A DNA stretch of 64,000 nt from Gimesia aquarii (GCF_007748195.1 NZ_CP037920.1:806001-870000), one strand, 5' to 3'; shown: positions 37,197-46,529, numbered from the stretch's first letter. The notes: a model not told the origin generated them from the letters alone. Translations and numbers: made by a program.

Positions 37197-39027
37197 CGTG
37201 AAGAAGCACCGACTTGATTACGGTACAATGTTGATTCCACCATCGGGCTATCGGTTGGCAAAAGCTGTGGCTGCGACGTACTCGCTGGATTTGAATACGC
37301 TGCTTTCGATTCCGGTTGCTCTTTTCTTTTCGCAAACACTCGAAGGAAACTTCGAGACCGAGCGAGTTCAATTACTGGAAGCCATCCAGCGATGTCCTGA
37401 TGTACTGCGTGTTTATCACCAATCAGGCAAGATGCACGTCCCACAAAAACACAATCGTTTGTACGGCCTTCTGGAGCCATGTGTCGTCGGCATTCTTCCA
37501 GAAAACGCATACACGTCGTTTCATCCGAAAGTTTGGGTGCTCCGATATGAGCATGACGATGAACCGACAAAATACCGAGTCATCGTCCTGAGCCGAAACC
37601 TGACCTACGACCGAAGCTGGGATATCGCTGCTCATCTTGACGGCGAAGTCACAGATGAGAAGAAGAAGAAAACACAGCCTCTAGCGTCATTCGTAAAGTA
37701 CATGACTTCGTTTGAGCGATTTGATGGTGACAGAAAGTTCATTGCAGACTTGCGGAAGGTCAAATTTGAAACCCCTGCTGGTTTCAACAGCAATTTCTTT
37801 TTTCATCCAATCGGGTTCGACGAATTTCGCAATCCTCTTAAGGAGCAAACGGGAAACCGAGCGATTTGTATCAGCCCATTCGTTCATGACGACGCAGTGA
37901 AAATGTTGCGGCGAAATGTAACAGACGAGTTAATGCTGTTTGGTTGCCGGGAAGAACTTCGAAAGCTCAATACGGAGACTCTTGACGACATTCGAGCATT
38001 CTGCATCTCCGACCTCATCGTAGACGGAGAAAGTCAAGATAAAGGAGAGGATGGCGAAGGCGAACAGGCTGAGCAAAATCTCCATGCAAAACTCTTCGTG
38101 TTTCAAGGAGAGTCGAGTCGGAACTCGTGGTTTCTTGGTTCGGTTAATGCGACCAAAGCAGCGTTGGAGCGAAACGTCGAATTCCTGTTGGAACTGAGAG
38201 GTAGCGGGGCAGCAGCGCAACTTGATCGACTGAAAGATGAATTGTTGGGCGAAGATGAAAAAGGTGGCATCTTTCAGGAATATGCACATCCGTCAGAACC
38301 TATTGGCGATTCTGGCGAAAGGAAACTTGAAGAAAAGCTCCGAGTGCTTGAGTTCAATCTTCTGAAGCACTTGGCGATCAAACAAGCAGAAGTAACTCCG
38401 TCTGAGAATGAAGCCAACTACGACCTGCATCTGGTACTTGGTCCCGGTCGTCGAAAATGGGAAGGCTTGACGGTCAAGGTTTCGCCCTTCAATTCGGACG
38501 GAAACGAGCCCCAAGAGTTGCTGGCCGGACGACAGACAAGGCTGACGTTCCTGAACATTAACGAAAGCAATCTCAGTAGATTTCTGCGATTTGAAATATG
38601 GGAAGGTGCGGAGCGGCTGCGAGCCTTCTTGATGAAGGTGGAGATCGAAGGTCTCCCTGAGAGCCGAATCAGTCGCATTTTGCGGAGCATTATCAATAGT
38701 CGAGATCGCTTCTTCGAATATCTTCGTTTTCTACTAGAGGATGACTTGAACAAGGAATCGGTCGGAACCGAACCAGACGACGACCGAAGTGATCCCAAGG
38801 GCGATGATGTAAGCATCTGGGACATGTCTACTCCAATCTTCGAACAATTGTTGCTTGCTGCATCACGTTCGCCTCGCCGTCTCAAGTCCATCGACGATGT
38901 GATTCAGCAACTTCGCAAGGAGGAAGGTGAGGATTCGACGAGCAACGTCATTCCACACGAGTTCTTGGACTTTTGGGAAGCATTCAAAGAAATCGTTCCT
39001 CAACAAAGGCGGAGGAAACGACAGTGA
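37189..39027 (+). CDS. Phospholipase-D-like nuclease
   Basis: A 612-residue protein with two HxK motifs of the PLD superfamily: FHPKVWVLRY followed by VIVLSRNLTYD (His about 113), and LHAKLFVF followed by WFLGSVNATKAAL (His about 299). Both catalytic His and Lys are present. PLD-fold enzymes in defence systems act mostly as nucleases, and DrmC of DISARM is one example. The C-terminal third is helical and charged. The ATG at 37189 overlaps DUF6361, and the stop overlaps the helicase GTG. The pairing with a large helicase suggests joint action on foreign DNA. Confidence 0.75.
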   Translation: MLDVKKHRLDYGTMLIPPSGYRLAKAVAATYSLDLNTLLSIPVALFFSQTLEGNFETERVQLLEAIQRCPDVLRVYHQSGKMHVPQKHNRLYGLLEPCVVGILPENAYTSFHPKVWVLRYEHDDEPTKYRVIVLSRNLTYDRSWDIAAHLDGEVTDEKKKKTQPLASFVKYMTSFERFDGDRKFIADLRKVKFETPAGFNSNFFFHPIGFDEFRNPLKEQTGNRAICISPFVHDDAVKMLRRNVTDELMLFGCREELRKLNTETLDDIRAFCISDLIVDGESQDKGEDGEGEQAEQNLHAKLFVFQGESSRNSWFLGSVNATKAALERNVEFLLELRGSGAAAQLDRLKDELLGEDEKGGIFQEYAHPSEPIGDSGERKLEEKLRVLEFNLLKHLAIKQAEVTPSENEANYDLHLVLGPGRRKWEGLTVKVSPFNSDGNEPQELLAGRQTRLTFLNINESNLSRFLRFEIWEGAERLRAFLMKVEIEGLPESRISRILRSIINSRDRFFEYLRFLLEDDLNKESVGTEPDDDRSDPKGDDVSIWDMSTPIFEQLLLAASRSPRRLKSIDDVIQQLRKEEGEDSTSNVIPHEFLDFWEAFKEIVPQQRRRKRQ

Positions 39028-42000
39028 AGCCGCCTCAGTTGGATGAACATGTCACTCGCAGCCTCGACTTGCTGAAGGACTTTCAGCGAGCCACCGTGGA
39101 CGTAGTTTACGATAGCCTTTTCCATCACGGTCAACGGCGAATGCTTGTCGCTGATGAAGTTGGGCTAGGAAAGACCATTGTGGCCAAAGGCGTAATTGCC
39201 CGGCGAATCATGGAGCGGCCAGACTTGGAAAGGAAAAAACCGCTCAAGGTGACATATATTTGCTCGAATCAAGTCATCGCCCATGAGAATGTCGGAAAGC
39301 TGGATGTCTACCCCGATCAGAGATCACATGATCGCTTTGCAAGTCGATTGACCTTCTTGGCATTTGAGCCCGAAGGGGGCGATGAAGGAGTGCTTCGACT
39401 CAACACGCTGACGCCAGCAACTTCCTTCAACAAGGGTAGCAGCACTGGCCAACAAGGTGAACGTCGGATCTTGTTCTCGCTTCTCATGCAGGACGAGCAG
39501 CTAAGAAGCTACGGAAAACCTGTTTCCGCCATGTTGCGGGCTGGTGTTCAAAAGGCAGCGAGCGAGTGGTTCGCAAAACTTAAGTCCGAGATTGACAAGC
39601 CATGCGGATTTGAACTTCGACCTTGCTGCCACGAACGATTCCTGAAAGCAATACGAAAAAAGAAACTAAAATATTCCGACTGCCCGTTATTCCATCACCT
39701 CGGAATTTTCAGATCGATTTCACTCTACGATGCCGTGTTCGAATTCAGCAAACTGCTGACGCTGAAGAACCTTGGAAAATACCGTGACGGTTCAGACCAC
39801 CTCGTTCGAGAATTGAAGGACATCTTGTCGGAAGTGTGCGTTGATTACATCGATGCCGACATTTACATTCTCGACGAGTTTCAACGCTTCAAAGAACTTG
39901 TAAGTCGTGAAAGTGATTCTGAAGCAGCCGACATCGCACGACGCATCTTTGGGAAAGCTGACGCTCGCATCTTGTTGTTGTCGGCAACTCCGTTCAAAGC
40001 GTATACCGGCGACTCTCCTTGGGAAAGTGACGAAGAACACTACAAGGGATTCCGAACCATTCTCGGTTTTCTATTTGACGGTGACAACGATGCGTTGTTG
40101 AGCTACGAAGAACACCGTCAGGCCCTTTTCAAGCAATTGCTGGAACTTCACTCAGAGTCCGGCGATATCGACACTTCACACCGTGACGCTGTGCAGCAAG
40201 TTCTGAGACGAGTGATGTGCCGCACTGAACGGCTCAGCGTGTCAGACGATTTCAATGCCATGACTAAGGATAAATGGCAATCGCAACCTCTGCATGTTTC
40301 AGCAGGGGACGTACAGAACTTTGTCGCTACGGATAATGTTGTGCGATATCTCAACGAAACTGACACGCAGTCCAAGCATCAACTTCATGCGCCTGTCGAA
40401 TTCTGCAAATCGGCACCGTATCCACTTTCGTTTCTCGACGACTACAAACTGAAACAACAACTCCGAGCAAGAAAACAAGAATCGGGTGTTCGGAAAGAGC
40501 TTCGAGCAAATCGGAATGCTTGGATCAACCACAGACAGGTGAATCAGTACAAGCTGGAGTTTGAGGGAAACGGATCAGCAGCCGTCAACGCCAAGTTGAA
40601 TCAAGTCTTGCAGGAAGTCCTCGAACTTAACGGGGATAAACTACTCTGGGTGCCACCGAGTTTGCCGTGTTATCCGTTGGCAGGTGCGCATAAGGAATCC
40701 ATGGGGTTCTCAAAGACGCTCATATTTTCCGCTTGGCTAATGGTCCCTCGAATGCTGTCTTCGCTGATTTCTTACGAGGTGGAACGCCGCACTATTGGCA
40801 ATAAAGACTCGATGGATGCTCAGGAGCAGAATGACCGGAAATACTTTCATGCGAAGAACGAGAAACGGCACCCAATTCCGCAATTAGTCTTCTCTCAAAA
40901 GAAATCGGAAGGCGGAGAGACGGCGAACAACATGTCGAACCTTGCTCTTCTGTATCCCTCGCACACATTGACCGATGTATTCGATCCTATCGAGTCTTTC
41001 GCAAACCACCGTTCGCTGGCAGAAATTCGCACGCAGGTCGCTACCAAAATCAACCAGTTGATCGAGGATGCCGAACTCCATCGTTTCAGCAGTCCATCGG
41101 GTGAATCGGACAGGTGGTACTGGGCAGCACCACTGCTATTGGACCGACGAACGCCGTCACTCCGCAGTGATGTCGAGGACTGGCTGAATGTTGTCCTTGA
41201 ATCCGATGATTCTTCGTTCTTCAAGACAAAGAAGGGTGACAAGAAAGAGAAAGATGAAAACAGTTCGAAGGCCAAACACTTCGAAGAACTTGTGCATTGT
41301 TTTGAAAATCCATTCGATGCAGGCCTTGGTTCTATTCCCGCTGATCTTGGTGAGATTCTTGCAGACATGGCAATCGGCAGTCCGGCAGTGACCGCCCTGC
41401 GAAGTGTGTCGAAACAGTTTCAACCCAACTTTTATGACCGAACACTCTTCGCTTTCGATATCGCCGCAGAATTCCTGAGCCTCTTCAACAAACCCGAGTC
41501 GATTGCAGCAGTCCGGTTAACCACTGAGAGATCATCGTATTGGAGACGTGTGCTTCGTTACTGCGTCGATGGATGCCTTCAGTCCGTGTTGGATGAATTC
41601 TTCCATGTGCTGAAGTCGGACTGTCCGTCGATTTGGGAGTTGTACTACCGGCTTGTTGACTCAATGAATCTTGGCACTTCTTCAATCAAAGTTGATGGGC
41701 TGAACAGCTTTCTTAAAGAGAAGCGTCGAAACCTGCGCTGTCACTACGCTGTCGATTTGGGTAATCAGCGGGTCGAAACAGAAGACGGTAAGAAACGTAT
41801 CAAGGGCATCCGCCACAATTTCAACTCCCCTTTCCGTCCATTCGTTTTGGCGACAACTTCGATTGGTCAGGAAGGACTCGATTTCCACACGTATTGTCGA
41901 AAGATCGTTCACTGGAACTTACCTACAAATCCAATCGATCTCGAACAGCGGGAGGGCCGCATCAATCGTTTCAAAGGGCTTGTGATCCGCCAGCAGATTG

Positions 42001-42413
42001 CCAGCAAATACGGCAGTCGGTTGAATAAGGGAATGGTGGACGAGCACGGTGTTTGGGATGCCTTGTTTTCGGTTGCGGACCGGGAAGAACGACTGGGTAC
42101 TGGGAAGTGTGAGTTAATTCCATTCTGGCACGTGGAAGCCGACAACTTCCAGATTGAGAGAATCATTCCCTTCTATCCATTCAGCCAAGATCGGGCACGA
42201 CTGTCCTCGTTGTTAAAGACTCTTGCACTCTACCGGCTCGCCTTTGGCCAGCCTCGCCAAGCAGAACTTGTTGAGCACTTACTCACCAATATTTCCGAAG
42301 CAAGAATCAAGGAGATTCGTGACAAACTGATGATCGATCTGAGTCCGATTGGTTACATCAAACGTGAAATTTATACCTTGGAGCCAATTGAAGGGGACAA
42401 TGATCTTGCCTGA
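39024..42413 (+). CDS. Large SF2/SNF2-like helicase
   Basis: A 1129-residue helicase with ADEVGLGKTIVA (motif I, about 43-54), YILDEFQRF (motif II, about 280), LLLSATPFKAY (motif III, about 317), ATTSIGQEGLDFHTYCR (motif V, about 943) and LEQREGRINR (motif VI, about 973). The GLGKT and QREGRINR wording is of SNF2/RapA type. A 600-residue insert between the two RecA lobes contains Cys-rich and helical segments. The start is GTG at 39024 in a GTGA overlap with the PLD gene. It is the last long gene of the operon and probably translocates on DNA for the PLD nuclease. Confidence 0.78.
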   Translation: MKPPQLDEHVTRSLDLLKDFQRATVDVVYDSLFHHGQRRMLVADEVGLGKTIVAKGVIARRIMERPDLERKKPLKVTYICSNQVIAHENVGKLDVYPDQRSHDRFASRLTFLAFEPEGGDEGVLRLNTLTPATSFNKGSSTGQQGERRILFSLLMQDEQLRSYGKPVSAMLRAGVQKAASEWFAKLKSEIDKPCGFELRPCCHERFLKAIRKKKLKYSDCPLFHHLGIFRSISLYDAVFEFSKLLTLKNLGKYRDGSDHLVRELKDILSEVCVDYIDADIYILDEFQRFKELVSRESDSEAADIARRIFGKADARILLLSATPFKAYTGDSPWESDEEHYKGFRTILGFLFDGDNDALLSYEEHRQALFKQLLELHSESGDIDTSHRDAVQQVLRRVMCRTERLSVSDDFNAMTKDKWQSQPLHVSAGDVQNFVATDNVVRYLNETDTQSKHQLHAPVEFCKSAPYPLSFLDDYKLKQQLRARKQESGVRKELRANRNAWINHRQVNQYKLEFEGNGSAAVNAKLNQVLQEVLELNGDKLLWVPPSLPCYPLAGAHKESMGFSKTLIFSAWLMVPRMLSSLISYEVERRTIGNKDSMDAQEQNDRKYFHAKNEKRHPIPQLVFSQKKSEGGETANNMSNLALLYPSHTLTDVFDPIESFANHRSLAEIRTQVATKINQLIEDAELHRFSSPSGESDRWYWAAPLLLDRRTPSLRSDVEDWLNVVLESDDSSFFKTKKGDKKEKDENSSKAKHFEELVHCFENPFDAGLGSIPADLGEILADMAIGSPAVTALRSVSKQFQPNFYDRTLFAFDIAAEFLSLFNKPESIAAVRLTTERSSYWRRVLRYCVDGCLQSVLDEFFHVLKSDCPSIWELYYRLVDSMNLGTSSIKVDGLNSFLKEKRRNLRCHYAVDLGNQRVETEDGKKRIKGIRHNFNSPFRPFVLATTSIGQEGLDFHTYCRKIVHWNLPTNPIDLEQREGRINRFKGLVIRQQIASKYGSRLNKGMVDEHGVWDALFSVADREERLGTGKCELIPFWHVEADNFQIERIIPFYPFSQDRARLSSLLKTLALYRLAFGQPRQAELVEHLLTNISEARIKEIRDKLMIDLSPIGYIKREIYTLEPIEGDNDLA

Positions 42414-42705
42414 TTCTCTTGTCCAACCACTCTTCGACGGTCTAATCGACATCTATCGGCTACCGGCGAACTATTCGCCAAGTTTCAAACAAGCTTGTAC
42501 TCAGACCCCCGAGATGCCGCATTTAAGGCGTTGTGGGCGAAATGACACGAAAACTGCTATCTCATTACAAGGCAGTTACTTGAGCGTGTTTGCCGCCCTC
42601 AAGTTCTGCCCAGATACTGCCGATAAAACATATGTCCCATTTGACTTTTCTTTCAAATGGGACATAATTGCATCGTCAGGAAGCAAATACAAAGAGAGTA
42701 CCTGA
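42400..42705 (+). pseudogene. Possible remnant of a gene following the helicase
   Basis: An ATG at 42400, inside the helicase end, opens a 101-codon frame starting MILPDSLVQPLFDGLIDIYRL. The first 40 residues look protein-like, but the rest runs through the inverted-repeat operator of the next gene. The 5' end of a coupled gene whose remainder was lost is a reasonable reading; a chance frame is equally possible. Confidence 0.25.
42631..42666. promoter_or_regulatory. Perfect 14-bp inverted repeat with GGGACA core, probable operator
   Basis: TATGTCCCATTTGA and its exact complement TCAAATGGGACATA are separated by 8 bases, 43 bases before the ATG at 42709. The centre-to-centre distance of 22 bases is two helical turns, as for a dimeric repressor. 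No T tract follows, so a terminator is unlikely. Confidence 0.65.
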
Positions 42706-42708
42706 CTA

Positions 42709-42990
42709 ATGCCATATGTTCTTTTGCTGCTACAAGCTCTGAAACAAGCCGGATGGAAGGTCAAGATTCACGATTCTGAGCGGCTCGAACCGCCACATGT
42801 CACCATATACCAGAAGAGGCGAAAGTGGCGGCTAGCTCTCCGTGATGGGACGTTTTTGGACAAAGGTGACAAATGGAGCCAAATTGACGATGCAGTAAAA
42901 GATACCATACAAGACAAAGATAACTGGAAACTACTAAAGACGGAGTGGAACAATATTCATGGCGATAATCCGGTCGAGATCGAAGAATAG
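42709..42990 (+). CDS. Small protein, DUF4160-like, toxin-like partner
   Basis: A 93-residue protein with EPPHVTIYQKRRKWRLALRDGTFLDKG, reminiscent of DUF4160 (PPHxHV... followed by strands), and a helical Trp-rich C-terminus. The family match is loose and by eye. It overlaps the HTH gene by 32 bases in another frame, and a strong inverted repeat precedes it. That organisation is typical of toxin-antitoxin or regulator pairs. Which of the two would be toxic cannot be told from sequence. Confidence 0.5.
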   Translation: MPYVLLLLQALKQAGWKVKIHDSERLEPPHVTIYQKRRKWRLALRDGTFLDKGDKWSQIDDAVKDTIQDKDNWKLLKTEWNNIHGDNPVEIEE

Positions 42991-43852
42991 AACAACTAAG
43001 AAGAAGCCAACTGCCATCAACTCGGCGCAGATGCTTAGGTACGTCGTGCTTGACACCGAAAATCAGTTGCTCGATCAACTTGGAAGGAATTATGCCGTCG
43101 TTTGTGATACGAGAGAATCTGTACTTAAAGCATTGGAACGAACCGATGCCAATTCGCTTTGGATCTCTCGTCGATCTGAAAAGACCGTGGAACTAGCAAA
43201 GACTCTGGTTGAGTTGATCTCAGAGAGTGGAGCACAACGTCGTTCGAGCTTTGGAAACCTCCTGACGCTCGAATCCGCTAAAGTTGATGTTCGTCCTATA
43301 TTAGAAAGATTGTTCGGTCACGTTGTCGGTGTCTCTCGACAGTTTAGGAGATTGCCCTTGGAGGAACTTACAGAAGTTCTTAGTGCTACACCCGAAGAAC
43401 GACGTGATGTGTTCATCGGCGGTGTTCTCAACTCTGAATTCAAGACGCTCGTATTAGTTCGGGGCAATCTGGAACAAATCATCGTCCCACTCTCGATGTT
43501 TCGTCCATCAGGTAGGGCTACGCCCGACTTCACTAAGTTTGAGCTAGGCGACTACGGACACACATTGCAATTCGGCGACTATGAGGCCACGACAGACATT
43601 GTTCTATGGGAAGTTGACTCCGACTATCGTAAGAGGGCAAAAGCCAGAGAACGAAATCTTGCCAAGGGCTTTGGGCCATCGTTGCGGCGATTACGCAAGC
43701 AACGAGGCTTGTCTCAATTTGATTTTCCAAACGTATCTCGGAGGACGATCTCTCGAATTGAAAAGGGAGACGTTGATAAACCGCACGAAATTACGTTGAA
43801 CCGTATTGCAAAAGCACTTGGCGTTCCCGCCGAAGAAATTGAATCTTACTGA
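42959..43852 (+). CDS. XRE-type HTH protein with DUF2442-like middle domain
   Basis: A 297-residue protein with a basic N-terminal tail and an unassigned helical domain (to about 150). A DUF2442-like strand-rich segment follows (TLVLVRGNLEQIIVPLSMF, TKFELGDYGHTLQF, VLWEVDSDY, about 165-220), then a C-terminal XRE HTH (SLRRLRKQRGLSQFDFPNVSRRTISRIEKGD, about 242-273). The HTH looks functional. It is translationally tied to the 93-residue gene. It is the likely binder of the upstream inverted repeat and so an antitoxin-like autoregulator. Confidence 0.6.
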   Translation: MAIIRSRSKNRTTKKKPTAINSAQMLRYVVLDTENQLLDQLGRNYAVVCDTRESVLKALERTDANSLWISRRSEKTVELAKTLVELISESGAQRRSSFGNLLTLESAKVDVRPILERLFGHVVGVSRQFRRLPLEELTEVLSATPEERRDVFIGGVLNSEFKTLVLVRGNLEQIIVPLSMFRPSGRATPDFTKFELGDYGHTLQFGDYEATTDIVLWEVDSDYRKRAKARERNLAKGFGPSLRRLRKQRGLSQFDFPNVSRRTISRIEKGDVDKPHEITLNRIAKALGVPAEEIESY

Positions 43853-43976
43853 GTGTGTGTGGACTTCTCGGAGCAGGAGAGCAGAAAGTAAAAGGGGCGC
43901 ATATTCTTCAAGATAACTTACATGATGGGGTTCAGGTTTATAATTTCTTCTCTTCTGGTCGTGTATGCCAAAACGC

Positions 43977-44315
43977 TCACAGCACAAACACCCCCTGCAA
44001 CGGCAGTCGCAGCAGGTGAATGAATGGCGACGCTGGAAGAATCTCCTGATGCTGGTAGAGGTAGATGTTTGCTGGAAACACAGCAATCAGCAAAGCTATG
44101 ATTCCCCACGCCGCCAGATGTGAACATTTTGGGATCAGCAGCAGGACACCCAGCAGGATTTCACAAATGCCACTGAGTAGAACAAGTTCCTTGTGGAGTT
44201 GGAGATAGGGCGGCACAATTTTCAGAAAGAATTCTGGGTTCACGAAGTGCATTGTACCAGCCACGATCATGAAGACCGCAAGAACAAATTTTGAGGGTGT
44301 TTTGAACCGACTCAT
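43977..44315 (-). CDS. DoxX-like membrane protein
   Basis: A 112-residue protein with four hydrophobic helices (FVLAVFMIVAGTMHFV, LVLLSGICEILLGVLLLI, LAAWGIIALLIAVFPANIYLY and a C-terminal LPLQGVFVL). It has the family signature GTMHFVNPEFFLKIVPPYL of DoxX/DUF-type membrane proteins linked to redox or quinone chemistry. The ATG at 44315 has GAGGA. It follows the phosphatase-like gene by nine bases as the last gene of a three-gene cargo set. Confidence 0.8.
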   Translation of the reverse strand: MSRFKTPSKFVLAVFMIVAGTMHFVNPEFFLKIVPPYLQLHKELVLLSGICEILLGVLLLIPKCSHLAAWGIIALLIAVFPANIYLYQHQEILPASPFIHLLRLPLQGVFVL

Positions 44316-44324
44316 GTCTGGTCC

Positions 44325-44678
44325 TCAGTTGGGAATCGGGATGTGAGAACTTAGTTTTTCTAACAGCAGATCAATAAGAGCCGGGTCCATGAGTTTGTAG
44401 TCGTCTGGGATATTTAAGCATATAACTTCCTTGCCAGCCAAACTGTCTCCAAACTTCGATTCAAGTCGTCGTCGGTGTTTCTTCTCCATTACGAATATCA
44501 TGTCTGCCCAACCAATGTGGCCCGCTGTAACCTTGATACGGGCATCCTTTTCTGTACCCGCTGACCTCACATCATATCCGTTAACACCGTCAAATATTTG
44601 CTCCGCTGTCAGGCTTCTCCATTTATTCTTGCTGCAAACGAAAAGGAGTTTTGTCGGTTGGGAATCGTTATTGGGCAT
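44325..44678 (-). CDS. Low-molecular-weight protein tyrosine phosphatase family protein
   Basis: A 117-residue protein with the P-loop VCSKNKWRS (Cys 15, Arg 21: C-x5-R) at the start and the IPDDYKLMDPALIDLL segment near the end, which carries the general-acid Asp of this short branch of the LMW-PTP family. The active site looks intact. The ATG at 44678 has GAGG upstream and overlaps the end of the DsbA-like gene by 11 bases. The substrate is unknown; the context suggests redox or stress-related cargo rather than island maintenance. Confidence 0.78.
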   Translation of the reverse strand: MPNNDSQPTKLLFVCSKNKWRSLTAEQIFDGVNGYDVRSAGTEKDARIKVTAGHIGWADMIFVMEKKHRRRLESKFGDSLAGKEVICLNIPDDYKLMDPALIDLLLEKLSSHIPIPN

Positions 44679-45297
44679 TCTGAAATACCTCAATGAACGT
44701 CTCTGAATCCTGTGCCCCAGCCAATGTCAATTTCTGATCGACAATGAAGAACGGGACGCTATTGACTTCATACTGTTGAGACATTTCTCTGGATTTTGCG
44801 ATGGCATCCAGTCCATCTTCGCCTTCCAACACGGTTTCCGCTGCCTGTCGATCCAGACCTGCTTCAGCCACCATCCTAATAAGTGTCTGGCGATTACCAA
44901 TATCCTGACCTTCCGTAAAATAAGCTCGGAACAGTGCCTCAACGACAGCATCTTGACAGCCACTCTGATCGGCAAGCCAAATGAGCCGATGGGCATCAAC
45001 AGTATTAGGTGTTCGTTCAATCTTATCAAAGGCGAAATGAATTCCTTCAGATTCACCAACAGTAACGACATTGGCATCTAACTCCATTGACCGTTCCCAG
45101 CTTCCAAATTTTCTGGTGCGATATTCTTTTCGGCTGATTCCATACTTTGGCATCGTGGGGTTTAATTGGAACGGATGCCATCGAATATGAATGTCATGCT
45201 CGTCATTCAGGTCAGTAATGGCCTTCTCAAGTCGCCGTTTGCCGATGAAGCACCACGGACAGATCACATCTGAGATCACGTCAACGGACAGTTTCAT
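44668..45297 (-). CDS. DsbA/FrnE-family thiol oxidoreductase
   Basis: A 209-residue thioredoxin-fold protein with the FrnE/DsbA start VDVISDVICPWCFIGKRRLEKAI, active-site CPWC (Cys 13-16), the all-helical insert and the cis-Pro loop VNSVPFFIVDQKLTLAGAQ. There is no signal peptide, so it is cytosolic as in FrnE-type proteins. Such proteins catalyse disulfide exchange and are linked to oxidative stress. It is the first gene of the minus-strand trio with the phosphatase and DoxX genes. Confidence 0.85.
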   Translation of the reverse strand: MKLSVDVISDVICPWCFIGKRRLEKAITDLNDEHDIHIRWHPFQLNPTMPKYGISRKEYRTRKFGSWERSMELDANVVTVGESEGIHFAFDKIERTPNTVDAHRLIWLADQSGCQDAVVEALFRAYFTEGQDIGNRQTLIRMVAEAGLDRQAAETVLEGEDGLDAIAKSREMSQQYEVNSVPFFIVDQKLTLAGAQDSETFIEVFQNAQ

Positions 45298-45391
45298 TTT
45301 GGTTCACTCAATTTCTGTAGAACTCGATCCAGAATTTCTTGGGCAACTGTAACTGAAAATAACCGTTTTTAAGAGTAATAGCTACTGGCAA

Positions 45392-46090
45392 TCATTCTCC
45401 GATACTGAAGTGTTTTCGCAATTTTTCCAATGCTTCTTCTGGCATTTCATGACCCTTGTACATCCAACCATGAAACGTCGGTAGATCGACATCTGCAATC
45501 TGTATCAATTCTTCATTCGTCAGCGGTCCTAATTTCTCTCTGTCAACGCCAATTTCCTTCAAGAGCAATCTGAACGGATTGGGTCGCTCCTGTTCAGATT
45601 CAGGCTCGGCCCTATTTGGTCGTCGCTTCTTGGCTTGTACATTCTTCTGTTTCTCTACTGTCTCTGATTGCGTGGGCATAGCAGCCTTTTGTTCTACCAC
45701 TTTCTTTTGTTTTGCTTTTCGAGTTATCTTTGGTTGCTTCGTAATTATACTTTTCTTTTTCTTGGAAACCTGCTGTTTTGTCTGCGGTGTTTCTGTTGAT
45801 TCGGCCTCTCGCAGCCAATCCTTAACAGTCTCCACCCTGTAGCGAACTGACTGACCAATTCGAACACACGGTATCGCACCCTCAGTAGTCATTTTGTGGA
45901 GATGTCGCTCTGAGATTGCTAGACGTTCCGCTACTTCCTTTGCTCGCAACAGTAAACGATCATCTGAACCAGAACCTTGCTCAGAGTTCATATGATTTAT
46001 GAATTGTCTTCTGCTTTGTAATTCATCGACCACTTCTTGCACTACAAGTTTTAATAATACACGGAAGGCACTTTCAAGATCACTGGACAT
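45392..46090 (-). CDS. Excisionase-type HTH protein with Lys/Gln-rich linker
   Basis: A 232-residue protein. A winged HTH of excisionase/MerR type (LLLRAKEVAERLAISERHLHKMTTEGAIPCVRIGQSVRYRV, about 46-86) is followed by a 70-residue low-complexity Lys/Gln/Thr linker. A C-terminal helical module (IGVDREKLGPLTNEELIQIADVDLPTFHGWMYKG) looks like a second DNA-binding or dimer domain. The start at 46090 has a strong AAGGAGA; the track upstream to 46201 lacks one. It is probably an excision-control or transcription factor of the island. Confidence 0.7.
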   Translation of the reverse strand: MSSDLESAFRVLLKLVVQEVVDELQSRRQFINHMNSEQGSGSDDRLLLRAKEVAERLAISERHLHKMTTEGAIPCVRIGQSVRYRVETVKDWLREAESTETPQTKQQVSKKKKSIITKQPKITRKAKQKKVVEQKAAMPTQSETVEKQKNVQAKKRRPNRAEPESEQERPNPFRLLLKEIGVDREKLGPLTNEELIQIADVDLPTFHGWMYKGHEMPEEALEKLRKHFSIGE

Positions 46091-46316
46091 GACAGTCTCC
46101 TTGTTGAATGGTGTGTTTAGTATCTCACTATTTAAGCAAGGAGACTGTGTTTCAAGAAACATCAGAATGGTTGTGTGTTTAACTGGTGCCCTCACCGTCA
46201 CGAGATCCGTTTTCGAGAATCGACTTTGGGTACGGTGTTCTGTGAAAACATTTCATGTTGCGATTTTACGTCAAATGCTGAACCTATTCATCGATTTCAC
46301 CAGCTTTGGCATGACT

Positions 46317-46529
46317 TCATTCAGAACATGTTCCGTCGAATTCCTTGTCGTCGCCCTCCTGCGACTCGGGCCAGCTTCCGGTCCACACAGTCAAGAGTGG
46401 GTCGTGGTCCTCGCAATCACAAGTGATTTTCTGTTTTCCGCAGACGGAGCAGCGTTCGACATCGCAATTGTAAAAATGTTGCCGTCCAACAGCCACTCCA
46501 CAGTCTGGGCAGTTATTTTGATTTGTCAT
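46317..46529 (-). CDS. Small zinc-ribbon protein
   Basis: A 70-residue protein with [40 protein letters not shown]. Two CxxC pairs and additional Cys/His form zinc ribbons, and the tail is acidic. It is common in planctomycete mobile DNA (from memory). The ATG at 46529 has AAAGGA. A GGGACATAG inverted repeat lies 42 bases upstream. Confidence 0.65.
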   Translation of the reverse strand: MTNQNNCPDCGVAVGRQHFYNCDVERCSVCGKQKITCDCEDHDPLLTVWTGSWPESQEGDDKEFDGTCSE

